Assembly: GCA_963578655.1 (NCBI GenBank)
Contig: CAUZEB010000067.1
Coordinates: forward strand, 1 to 9,746
Direction of reading: 5' to 3'
From: CAUZEB01 sp963578655
GTDB lineage: Bacteria > Chloroflexota > Dehalococcoidia > Lucifugimonadales > CAUZEB01
Length of the DNA stretch: 9,746 nucleotides
The number at the start of each line of letters is the position of its first letter. The stretch's first letter is position 1. The notes beneath the pieces are model-generated. The model saw nothing but the letters and a program-made list of their open reading frames with translations. It did no database searches and had not been told where the DNA came from. This document shows, in pieces, positions 1-6,137 of the stretch. Made by a program: the position numbers and the translations under genes.

Positions 1-418
1 TCACATCATAACCTGGATTCCATCTGTGTCCCAACTGCTCGGCAATATAGAAATGCAATCCTCTCGCAAAGGCCAATATATATGCCATTATATGTGTACT
101 TATATGATCATTGTAGATTTCTCTAGTATTCGTTACCACGACGGAACTTTCCACCAAAGCACTGTGATAGTATCCCTCCCGTGGCCCGGCTTGAGGACAC
201 GCTATCCATTTAAGCTTTCTCGCCCTTTCGAAAAGGTCGGGCTCAATGTCGCCAAAAGCAGCATCCATATCACCAATTAATCCTTTAGCCTCATTCACTG
301 AATCTACCAAAGTGACTTTAATAGTTGGTAGTTTCGACCTTAGCTTCTCAGGCATTGCACGTATATACGATGTGTCATTCCGCCCTTCAGGGACTAGAAT
401 CAATAATTTGAATGTCAT
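1..418 (-). CDS. D-2-hydroxyacid dehydrogenase, N-terminal part (cut by window edge)
   Basis: A partial gene reading leftward off the window; 139 codons are visible from the ATG at 416-418. A strong AAGGAGG (424-430 on the plus strand) lies 5 nt upstream, which fixes the start. The protein begins MTFKLLILVPEG, then has a Rossmann-like alternating pattern and the segment LKWIACPQAGPREGYY (about 69-84). VVVTNTREIYNDHISTHIMA (about 93-112) and AFARGLHFY (116-124) follow. These match the catalytic-domain lobe of the NAD(P)-dependent D-isomer-specific 2-hydroxyacid dehydrogenases, which interconvert 2-keto acids and D-2-hydroxy acids in the cytoplasm. The nucleotide-binding GxGxxG and the catalytic Arg/Glu/His lie beyond the edge, so the substrate cannot be judged. 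It is on the same strand as the ABC operon but 361 bp from it, with its own promoter-like region, so it is probably transcribed separately. Confidence 0.85.
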   Translation of the reverse strand, partial: MTFKLLILVPEGRNDTSYIRAMPEKLRSKLPTIKVTLVDSVNEAKGLIGDMDAAFGDIEPDLFERARKLKWIACPQAGPREGYYHSALVESSVVVTNTREIYNDHISTHIMAYILAFARGLHFYIAEQLGHRWNPGYDV

Positions 419-450
419 GTTGGCCTCCTTAAGTAAGTGATACCACAATC

Positions 451-465
451 GTCATTGTACGACAT
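451..465. promoter_or_regulatory. Third, imperfect copy of the GTCAT..TACGACAT operator-like motif
   Basis: GTCATTGTACGACAT at 451-465 matches the right arm of the inverted repeat (GTCATACGACAT, 535-546) with two or three extra bases in the middle. It has its own dyad, TCGT (449-452) and ACGA (459-462). It overlaps the -10-like hexamer of the dehydrogenase, a position where a bound protein would block transcription. The regulator is not in the window. Calling this an operator is an inference. Confidence 0.3.
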
Positions 466-482
466 CCCTACCTAATAAGACC
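454..482 (-). promoter_or_regulatory. Possible promoter of the D-2-hydroxyacid dehydrogenase
   Basis: On the minus strand a TACAAT (-10-like, plus positions 454-459) follows a weak GGTCTT (-35-like, 477-482) with a 17-nt spacer. Transcription would begin near 447, giving a leader of about 30 nt before the ATG at 418. The -35 match is poor, so the call rests on the -10 and the spacing. The -10 lies inside a sequence (451-465) related to the arms of the inverted repeat just upstream, as expected for a repressor site. Confidence 0.35.
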
Positions 483-502
483 ACGAGCAAATCTCCACTC
501 AC

Positions 503-547
503 TCATGTCGTATGACCTCACAACATATGTGTGGTCATACGACATGA
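503..547. repeat. 45-bp inverted repeat with perfect 15-bp arms, likely operator pair
   Basis: TCATGTCGTATGACC (503-517) and GGTCATACGACATGA (533-547) are perfect inverted copies. A T-T mismatch follows inward, then CACA/TGTG pair again (519-522 and 528-531), leaving a 5-nt loop. Each arm contains the quasi-palindrome GTCGTATGAC, similar in style to operators of GntR/FadR-subfamily regulators (the PdhR site has a GGTATGACC core). Neither strand has a T-run after the stem, so it is unlikely to be an intrinsic terminator. It sits about 85-130 bp upstream of the dehydrogenase start, suitable for two regulator dimers. A transcript-processing hairpin is the alternative. Confidence 0.55.
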
Positions 548-779
548 AACCTTTTATAAAGAAATGCAATATCCCTATCACATGCGATGAAGAATAAAGG
601 CTATACAATCGTGTAACGAAACTATCGATAAGACAAATCTAAGAACAGCTATTGAAGACACCTTAACGTTTAAACTAGTATGCGTATCTCGAGAGAACCT
701 TTTATGCTAATGAAGGATACCGTGTTAAAGTTTGTGTAGACTGTCTAATTAGATATCGCAAATGTAACGATTTATAAGA
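548..779. other. Non-coding stretch with no recognised feature
   Basis: This 232-bp AT-rich stretch lies between the DppC-type gene stop and the inverted repeat. I see only open frames of about ten codons, no tRNA-like fold, and no GC-rich stem followed by T's that would terminate the ABC operon. The only visible dyad is the short TCTAATTAGA near 746-755. Confidence 0.5.
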
Positions 780-1745
780 TCATCGTGTACGAGGATTTAA
801 TACGTCGTTTAAGGCATCACCCAGCAAATTCCAAGATAGGATAAGTAATAAAGCTATAAGCCCTGGAGCTAAAAGCATCCAAGGTTCGTTTTGAAGGGTG
901 CCTATATTACCAGATTCCAGCAACATTCTCCCTAGACTAGGTCGAGGTGGTTGGATACCTAAACCTAGCCAACTTAAAAGAATCTCTGAACCTGCCATTG
1001 TACCCATACTCATACTAACCAGGACTATAATCGGGCTAATGGCGTTAGGCAAAAGGTGATGAAATAGAATCCGAGGAGTCGTGGCACCAATAGCTTGTGC
1101 TGACTGAATAAATTCCGTCGTTTTAAGGTATAATACCTGTCCTCTAACAAGTCGTGCCATACCAAACCAGGTGAAAGAAACTAGTGCTAAAGAAATAACA
1201 AAGTAGTCCACAACCCCGCTTTGTACTAAACCATGTATTACAGTATTGTCCTCAATCCATCTCACCATTTCTAATACACGAGGTCGCAATGTAGCGGCAA
1301 TGATCACCATTAAGAAAAAGGTGGGAAGAGATGCGAATATTTCCCCTATGCGATTTACCATGACATCTACTTTGCCACCGAAATAGCCAGCCAGTAACCC
1401 TAGTGTAACCCCTATAAACAGACCACCCGTAATCATAGCTATAAATGTAAGGATGATCGTATTTTGAATCCCCCATAACAGTCTCGTTAAAACATCTCGT
1501 CCTGCCCTGTCGGTACCAGCTAAATGTTCTAAAGAGGGTGGATTTCTAATCACTGAATAATCTTGATAACTATAATCGTAAGGTGACACCCATGGTGCAA
1601 AAATACCCCCTGCGTAAAGGGTTAAAAGTAAGGCTATAGACACGATGGCAACTTTCTTCCGAGCCAATCTAGATACCGCTCGAGCCAGGTGCCCTTGTCG
1701 CTGTTGACCTATCTCGATTTTCAGATCCATAGCACTCGATTTCAA
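780..1745 (-). CDS. ABC transporter permease, DppC/OppC type (peptide/nickel family)
   Basis: An inner-membrane permease subunit that would pair with the DppB-type protein to form the channel of a peptide-type importer. It has 321 residues against about 300 for the family. The N-terminal membrane segment is at about 31-51. The family signature GTDRAGRD is at 77-84, with further membrane segments near 96-120, 138-152, 180-196, 237-262 and 288-310. The cytoplasmic EAA loop that contacts the ATPase (EFIQSAQAIG, 211-220, then HHLLPNAISPI) is intact. An extra polar stretch at about 153-181, between the third and fourth segments, is longer than in E. coli DppC. The TTG start at 1745 is favoured because GGGAG lies 9 nt upstream, overlapping the stop of the preceding permease gene; an ATG at 1730 (residue 6) is the alternative. 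The 13-bp gap indicates co-transcription and possible translational coupling. Confidence 0.92.
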   Translation of the reverse strand: MKSSAMDLKIEIGQQRQGHLARAVSRLARKKVAIVSIALLLTLYAGGIFAPWVSPYDYSYQDYSVIRNPPSLEHLAGTDRAGRDVLTRLLWGIQNTIILTFIAMITGGLFIGVTLGLLAGYFGGKVDVMVNRIGEIFASLPTFFLMVIIAATLRPRVLEMVRWIEDNTVIHGLVQSGVVDYFVISLALVSFTWFGMARLVRGQVLYLKTTEFIQSAQAIGATTPRILFHHLLPNAISPIIVLVSMSMGTMAGSEILLSWLGLGIQPPRPSLGRMLLESGNIGTLQNEPWMLLAPGLIALLLILSWNLLGDALNDVLNPRTR

Positions 1746-1758
1746 TGGGTTGATCTCC

Positions 1759-2688
1759 CTATCTGTAACGTATCCTTGGATCTATAATCGTATAAGCAAT
1801 GTCTGCAAACAGATTAGCCAAAACAAAAGCTGTTGAGCCTACTAAGGTTACAGCCATGATGACAGGGTAATCTCGATTGAAAATGGATTGTATGACAAAA
1901 TCTCCCATACCAGGTATTCCTAATATTCTTTCCGCTACAAAACTAGTTGTTAACATCCCATCCAGGGATAAGGATAACACTGTTACTATGGGAATGAGGG
2001 CATTCTTTAGGATGTGTCTGTAGTCAACCGTGTATCTCGATAATCCCTTGGCATATGCAGTTCTAATAAAATCTTGTCCCATGACGTCCAGAGTGCTTGC
2101 GCGCATAAGTCTCATCAATCCGGCAAAGCCGAATAGGCCTAAAGTTATAGTAGGCACAATGATACGAGCGTCCCAGATTCCGCCCCAGCCTGAGCAAGGT
2201 ACAAGATCCCACCATCGACACATAGCTAACAAAATGAAGGGAATCGTCACCATAATAGGTATGGACATCAATATAAGACTTATCACAACTGTGAAGGGGT
2301 CTTGCCATCTTCCTTGTCTTCGAGCTATGAAAAACCCCAGAGGTAAACCAACACTGACACTTGCTATCATGGCCATCAAATTGACTTGAAACGAGACCCA
2401 CATTTTTGGCCCAAGCAGTTCTCCAACTGCCCTACCTCTAAATCTAAGACTCTCGCCAAAATCTCCTTGAATAGCCTTCCACATGTAGTCGCCATACTGA
2501 ACAAGCATAGGTCTATCTAAACCCAATTGTTCTCTCAGGTTTGCTGCCACTTTCACGTCATACCTATTCCCAAGCATGATCTCCACAGGATCCCCAGGCG
2601 CAATTCGACCCAGCAAAAAGGTAATTAACGATATAGCAAATAGCAGGAAGGGAAGCCACAGTAATCGTCTTGTTATATAAGCCCCCAC
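1759..2688 (-). CDS. ABC transporter permease, DppB/OppB type (peptide/nickel family)
   Basis: The first permease subunit of a peptide-type ABC importer, located in the cytoplasmic membrane. It shows the family pattern: a first membrane segment ending in APGDP, then GDFGESLRFR about 40 residues later, and five more hydrophobic segments. The EAA loop reads QDFIRTAYAKGLS, and FVAERILGIPGMGDF and a C-terminal DPRIRYR follow. The frame is open from a TTG at 2694 (311 residues), but the AGAGG (plus 2696-2700) is only 1 nt from that TTG. It lies 7 nt from the GTG at 2686-2688. I therefore prefer the GTG start, giving 309 residues and an N-terminus MGAYITRRLL that suits the family. The gene follows the binding-protein gene after 184 bp and precedes the DppC-type gene by 13 bp. 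Confidence 0.92.
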   Translation of the reverse strand: MGAYITRRLLWLPFLLFAISLITFLLGRIAPGDPVEIMLGNRYDVKVAANLREQLGLDRPMLVQYGDYMWKAIQGDFGESLRFRGRAVGELLGPKMWVSFQVNLMAMIASVSVGLPLGFFIARRQGRWQDPFTVVISLILMSIPIMVTIPFILLAMCRWWDLVPCSGWGGIWDARIIVPTITLGLFGFAGLMRLMRASTLDVMGQDFIRTAYAKGLSRYTVDYRHILKNALIPIVTVLSLSLDGMLTTSFVAERILGIPGMGDFVIQSIFNRDYPVIMAVTLVGSTAFVLANLFADIAYTIIDPRIRYR

Positions 2689-2840
2689 ATTCAAACCTCT
2701 CGTAAGAAAGAATTTTTGTAAATTTAAATTACCTTTCGAAGTTATATAAAAAGATCCCGCTCGATAAACTAACTTCTAACACTCAACCAAACTCGATTCA
2801 CAGGAAATATTGTATAGACGAATCAAGCCTTCCTGCCATA
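2689..2840 (-). other. Intergenic leader between binding-protein and permease genes
   Basis: An AT-rich spacer of about 150 bp between the hairpin and the DppB-type start. It carries the AGAGG ribosome-binding site at 2696-2700. TATATA- and TACAAT-like hexamers occur on the minus strand, but none has a credible -35 at the right distance, so no separate promoter is called. No small open frame with a ribosome-binding site was seen. Confidence 0.4.
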
Positions 2841-2868
2841 GCAAGTCGAAAGTTCAAATTCGACTTGC
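2841..2868 (-). repeat. Intercistronic hairpin after the binding-protein gene
   Basis: GCAAGTCGAA (2841-2850) and TTCGACTTGC (2859-2868) form a perfect 10-bp stem with an 8-nt loop, starting about 4 nt after the binding-protein stop (2873-2875). No T-run follows on the minus strand, so full termination is not expected. In importer operons such as malE-malF a stem at this place protects or separates the binding-protein mRNA, keeping that protein in excess over the permeases. The same role is inferred here. Confidence 0.6.
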
Positions 2869-2872
2869 GTTA

Positions 2873-4582
2873 TTACCTGAAACTTATGTGTCTGAGCTTT
2901 GGAATTATCATAGGGGTTACCCTGTAGTCCTCTACATGTGATTTGACCAAAACATATCTATCCCCGCCGTACCACAGCGGCACCCAGGCAGCGTCTTTAA
3001 TAATTAGGGCCTCTGCTTGATTGTAGAGATCAATACGTTTTGAAATATCTTGCTCTAGTCTGGCCTTCTCTAATAGTTTATCAACCTCTAAATTAGAATA
3101 GTTACCATGATTCACACTGCTCTCTGTATGGAACAACACATCGAGAAAGTCCTGGGGATCGGGGTAATCTGCTTCCCAACCCAGTCCAGCGAAAGCTTGG
3201 AATTTTTTTGCGTTCAAATCCTGTAAATAAGTTGCCCATTCCACTTGTTGGATTTCAACCTGCACACCGAGCACCCGATTCCACATCTCGATTATAACTT
3301 CCAGATCTAGACCTACTGTACCACCAGTTCCCGGTACTGTGACAACTATCCTAGGCCTATTGTCAGGATCAGCATACTTAGACTCATTGAGAAGTTTTAG
3401 AGCTAGTCCAGGATCATATTCGAGGCCTTTAAGCTTATTATTATAGCCTGGGAATCCCGGTGGCAATATGCCATATGCAGGGACAACTAAATCTGAGAGA
3501 ACTTCTTTTGCGATCAGCTCTTTATCTATGGCGTGATTAAGAGCTCTCCTAAATTTCGGGTCATCGAATGGCGGAGTAGACGTGTTAAAACCTATATACG
3601 ATATACTGAAAGCCGGACCCGCTACTATTAGTTCCTTATTCAACGGCTCATTGGGATCGAGAACTCGATCGAGATCAAATAACCCAACACCAGTTATATC
3701 TATTTCATCATTTTCATACATGGCCATCGACTGGCCTCCAGCTAGATTCATAACAACATTATTAATTTTGGGTTTTTCCCTATGATAATTATCGTTACGT
3801 TCCAATACGATACGTTCGCCAATTTTGTATTCTATTAATTTGAATGGTCCCGTGCCATTAGGTCGGTCGGTCCATGAGGATCCCCCTGATTCAACATTAT
3901 TCCTGTCAAGAACGTAGGCAGTTGGATAAGTCAGTTTCGCCAAGAAATATGCTTTTGCTGCATCTATAGTAATTTTAAGAGTCAGCCTATCTATAACTTC
4001 GACACCTTCCATATCCATAGTACGACCTTCAAAAACATCGTCGAACCCTACTATATCATTCAGGTAGACATCAGCTACTGGAGAGCCAGTTTTGGGGTTA
4101 GCGGCTCTTTCTATGGACCATTTAAAATCTTGGGCTGTTACCTGTTTACCATCATGGAATTTGGCGTCAGGTCTAATAAAAAAAGTGTATACCCGTCCGC
4201 TTTCATCTATTTCCCAACTTTCAGCTAGATCTGGCACCAATTCCAGAGAGGTGCTGATGCCCACTAATCCGCTGAATATCTCAACCACAATACCCGCTGA
4301 CGTCGTATCAGTAGTTAAGTGAGGGTCAAGTGTGGGAGGGTCAGCCCATAATCGTCGAAATGTGCCACCCTCTTTTGGCGATTTACTTCCTTCTTGTGCT
4401 CCTTGAGTACTATCCATAGAGCTACTGGTAGGGATAACTGCAGGAGTTGAGTCCACGGAATCCAAGACGGCCGTTTTCTCTTCATTAACTGGGGGGACTT
4501 GAGACCCAGACGAAGTACCACCACATGCTAGTATTCCAATAGTAATTAGACTCAAAAACAGTCCAAATAAAAGAGGTTTCAT
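2873..4582 (-). CDS. ABC transporter substrate-binding lipoprotein (SBP family 5, peptide/nickel type)
   Basis: The solute-capturing component of a DppA/OppA-type importer, 569 residues. The N-terminus MKPLLFGLFL...ILAC is a lipoprotein signal peptide; ILAC puts the lipidated cysteine at residue 20, so the mature protein is membrane-anchored. Residues 21-70 form a low-complexity Ser/Thr/Pro/Glu-rich tether. The family-5 signature follows: LAESWEIDESG (119-129), then FHDGKQVTAQDFKWSIER (142-159). Later segments also fit: NGTGPFKL (242-249), DDPKFRRALNHAID (340-353) and WEADYPDPQDFL (469-480). The DYPDP stretch is usual in peptide-binding members, but the ligand cannot be assigned from sequence. 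The ATG at 4582 has GGGAG 9 nt upstream. It is the first gene of the importer operon. Confidence 0.95.
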   Translation of the reverse strand: MKPLLFGLFLSLITIGILACGGTSSGSQVPPVNEEKTAVLDSVDSTPAVIPTSSSMDSTQGAQEGSKSPKEGGTFRRLWADPPTLDPHLTTDTTSAGIVVEIFSGLVGISTSLELVPDLAESWEIDESGRVYTFFIRPDAKFHDGKQVTAQDFKWSIERAANPKTGSPVADVYLNDIVGFDDVFEGRTMDMEGVEVIDRLTLKITIDAAKAYFLAKLTYPTAYVLDRNNVESGGSSWTDRPNGTGPFKLIEYKIGERIVLERNDNYHREKPKINNVVMNLAGGQSMAMYENDEIDITGVGLFDLDRVLDPNEPLNKELIVAGPAFSISYIGFNTSTPPFDDPKFRRALNHAIDKELIAKEVLSDLVVPAYGILPPGFPGYNNKLKGLEYDPGLALKLLNESKYADPDNRPRIVVTVPGTGGTVGLDLEVIIEMWNRVLGVQVEIQQVEWATYLQDLNAKKFQAFAGLGWEADYPDPQDFLDVLFHTESSVNHGNYSNLEVDKLLEKARLEQDISKRIDLYNQAEALIIKDAAWVPLWYGGDRYVLVKSHVEDYRVTPMIIPKLRHISFR

Positions 4583-4609
4583 ATAAATGTGCTCCCTATA
4601 TTTCTCGCT

Positions 4610-4638
4610 ATTATAGTAACTAAACCAAGCACTCAGAT
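4610..4638 (-). promoter_or_regulatory. Possible promoter of the ABC importer operon
   Basis: A perfect TATAAT on the minus strand (plus 4610-4615) lies 27 nt from the ATG at 4582, predicting a leader of about 20 nt that contains GGGAG. The -35 position (4633-4638, ATCTGA) is a poor match, so an activator or an unusual -35 may be involved. The 168 bp between prfB and this gene show no intrinsic terminator. Confidence 0.4.
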
Positions 4639-4750
4639 TTCGTCAGACTATCGGCTAATTGTTCCGTTTAGTCCTAATCTGATACTGCATACCAGGACAC
4701 TCGGGATATGCTGATAACCGAAACGGATAAGTCTATCTGTTATACTGAAA

Positions 4751-5852
4751 TTAATTATCTCCCATTGTATGAGTTAAGTAAGCATCCATGAATCCATCTA
4801 TTTCTCCATCTAATACGGATTCTGGATTAGATGAATCATACTCAGTTCTATGGTCTTTAACCATCTTATAGGGATGCAGAATGTAGCTCCTTATTTGATT
4901 CCCCCATTCAGGGGAAATATGATCTCCTTTGATTTCAGCCAATTTCTTAGCTCGTATTTTTAGTTCATATGCGACAAGACGTGCCGTCAATATTCTCATA
5001 GCTATTTCTTTATTTTGGTGCTGCGATCGTTCATTTTGACAGCTTACTTTAATTCCCGTGGGAATATGAGTCAGCCGAACAGCTGTAGAATTCTTTTGGA
5101 CACTCTGACCGCCTGCTCCTCCTGCCCGAAACGCCTCAAATTTTATATCTGACTGATCTATAGTGACGTCAATTCCTTCTTCAGCTTCAGGTAATACTTC
5201 TACCAATGCAAATGATGTATGCCTAGCATGATCAGAATCAAACGGAGACAGTCGTACCAGTCGATGGACTCCACGTTCCGCCTTAAGATAACCATAAGCA
5301 TGACTACCCGTGACTTGAATTGTGGCACTCTTAATCCCTGCTTCATCTCCCACAGATGTATCCATTACATCATTTTTAAATCCGCGTCTTTCGGACCATC
5401 TAAGGTACATTCTCATGAGCATCTCTGCCCAATCCTGAGAGTCAACTCCACCAGCGCCGGCATGTAGCGCTATTATGGCTGTCCTATCATCATATGGACC
5501 AGATAATACTAATTTTAATTCAAGGGTTTTCAATTGCTCTTGTAATTCTATAACTTCATAGGACACTCCTTCAGTCAGAGAATCGTCCTTTTCGTCAATA
5601 GCTAAAACCAAGAGTTCTCTCAGTGACTTAGTTTTAGATTGAATATCCTGCCAATCCTGAGTTTCATCACGTAAATTAGACAGGGACTTCATCTTCTGTT
5701 GAGCCCTTTGATGCAGATCCCAAAAAGTTGGATCAGCCGCTTCGAGTTCAAGTTTATTTATTTTTTCCTTTTTACCAGGAATGTCAAAGACGCACCAAAA
5801 TTTCAGCAATCCTGTCATTCATCGTATTTAGAACACCCATAAGTTCTTGCAT
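4751..5852 (-). CDS. prfB: Peptide chain release factor 2, expressed through a +1 programmed frameshift
   Basis: RF2 recognises UGA and UAA in the ribosome and triggers peptide release. Two diagnostic motifs are present in the main frame: SPF (stop-codon recognition, residues 202-204 of the joined product) and GGQ (peptidyl-tRNA hydrolysis, 247-249) in FRAGGAGGQSVQKN. A short first frame starts at the ATG at 5852 and reads MQELMGVLNTMNDRIAEILV-RL before TGA (5784-5786). The overlapping CTT-TGA-C allows a +1 shift into the main frame, which continues LDIPGKKEK as in other RF2 proteins. The joined protein is 22 + 344 = 366 residues, against 365 in E. coli. An in-frame ATG of the second frame at 5818 (MTGLLKFWC) would give a non-homologous start and is rejected. 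A weak AAGG lies 11 nt before the chosen ATG. Confidence 0.95.
5783..5796 (-). promoter_or_regulatory. RF2 +1 programmed frameshift site (CTT TGA C with upstream SD-like GGTG)
   Basis: On the minus strand the order is GGTG (plus 5793-5796), a 3-nt spacer CGT, CTT (5787-5789), TGA (5784-5786), then C (5783). The classical prfB site has an SD-like element 3 nt before CTT-TGA-C, and the spacing here is identical. GGTG can pair with the CCAC part of the 16S 3' end but is weaker than the usual AGGGGG. When RF2 is scarce the ribosome pauses at UGA, tRNA-Leu slips from CUU to UUU and GAC is read next. This gives autoregulation of RF2. Confidence 0.9.
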
Positions 5853-5890
5853 AATATCTAGTACCTTGAAAATGTGAACTATATATGAAA

Positions 5891-5902
5891 CGCAAACTTG
5901 CG
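5891..5902. repeat. Small dyad in the prfB leader
   Basis: CGCAAACTTGCG is CGCAA and TTGCG separated by 2 nt. It lies about 40-50 nt upstream of the prfB ATG, within the predicted leader. It could be a short operator or just part of the leader fold. Its small loop makes a stable RNA hairpin uncertain. Confidence 0.25.
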
Positions 5903-5939
5903 CTAATAGGTTAGTAGACAAAACTATATCTATAAACGA

Positions 5940-5969
5940 ATTATAACAGGGGATAAGTAATTACGTGAA
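5940..5969 (-). promoter_or_regulatory. Likely promoter of prfB
   Basis: The minus strand has a perfect TATAAT (plus 5940-5945) and TTCACG (plus 5964-5969), 4 of 6 matches to the -35 consensus, with an 18-nt spacer. Transcription from about 5933 would give a leader of roughly 80 nt ahead of the ATG at 5852. Confidence 0.5.
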
Positions 5970-5984
5970 GTAGGGTTACTTAGT

Positions 5985-6014
5985 TTGACCTGATACTATA
6001 TCAAGGACTAGAAT
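5985..6014 (+). promoter_or_regulatory. Possible distal promoter of the deacylase gene
   Basis: TTGACC (5985-5990) and TAGAAT (6009-6014) with an 18-nt spacer face the deacylase gene. It would give a leader of about 115 nt. It competes with the better-placed proximal candidate at 6073-6101, and I cannot tell from sequence whether both are used. Confidence 0.3.
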
Positions 6015-6019
6015 TTGCC

Positions 6020-6034
6020 ATGTACCTGGTGCAT
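6020..6034. promoter_or_regulatory. Operator-like dyad upstream of the deacylase gene
   Basis: ATGTACC (6020-6026), T, GGTGCAT (6028-6034) is a 7-1-7 inverted repeat with one mismatched position. It lies between the two deacylase promoter candidates and its size suits a helix-turn-helix dimer. A dyad this short can occur by chance. Confidence 0.25.
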
Positions 6035-6072
6035 CAAAGCTAACCAGTAAATAGTATTCCACGAATAACTTG

Positions 6073-6101
6073 TTGGACTTAACTCAGGCAACGTGTACAA
6101 T
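6073..6101 (+). promoter_or_regulatory. Likely promoter of the deacylase gene
   Basis: TTGGAC (6073-6078) and TACAAT (6096-6101) are separated by exactly 17 nt, good matches to sigma-70-type elements. The start site would be near 6108, about 30 nt before the ATG, and the leader contains GGAGGA (6124-6129). Confidence 0.5.
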
Positions 6102-6137
6102 CCACAAATAAGATAGTTAGAATGGAGGATTTTCTAG

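Noticed and set aside
26..440. Two overlapping plus-strand open frames (26-280 and 246-440)
   Set aside because: They lie antisense to the D-2-hydroxyacid dehydrogenase, have no family features and lack good ribosome-binding sites; the minus-strand frame has clear homology blocks and an AAGGAGG.
503..547. Reading the inverted repeat as an intrinsic terminator of the ABC operon
   Set aside because: It is more than 230 bp past the operon stop, is not GC-rich, and has no T-run on the minus strand.
2030..2401. Open frames on both strands inside the DppB-type gene
   Set aside because: They are out-of-frame or antisense to a well-supported permease and show no protein-family pattern.
2780..2830. 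TACAAT on the minus strand as an internal promoter for the permease genes
   Set aside because: No acceptable -35 lies 16-18 nt upstream; the nearest TTGATT is only 6 nt away.
4751..5818. prfB as a simple 355-residue gene starting at the ATG at 5818
   Set aside because: Its first 11 residues (MTGLLKFWCVF) do not resemble RF2, whereas the frame from 5852 joined at CTT-TGA-C gives a standard N-terminus and length.
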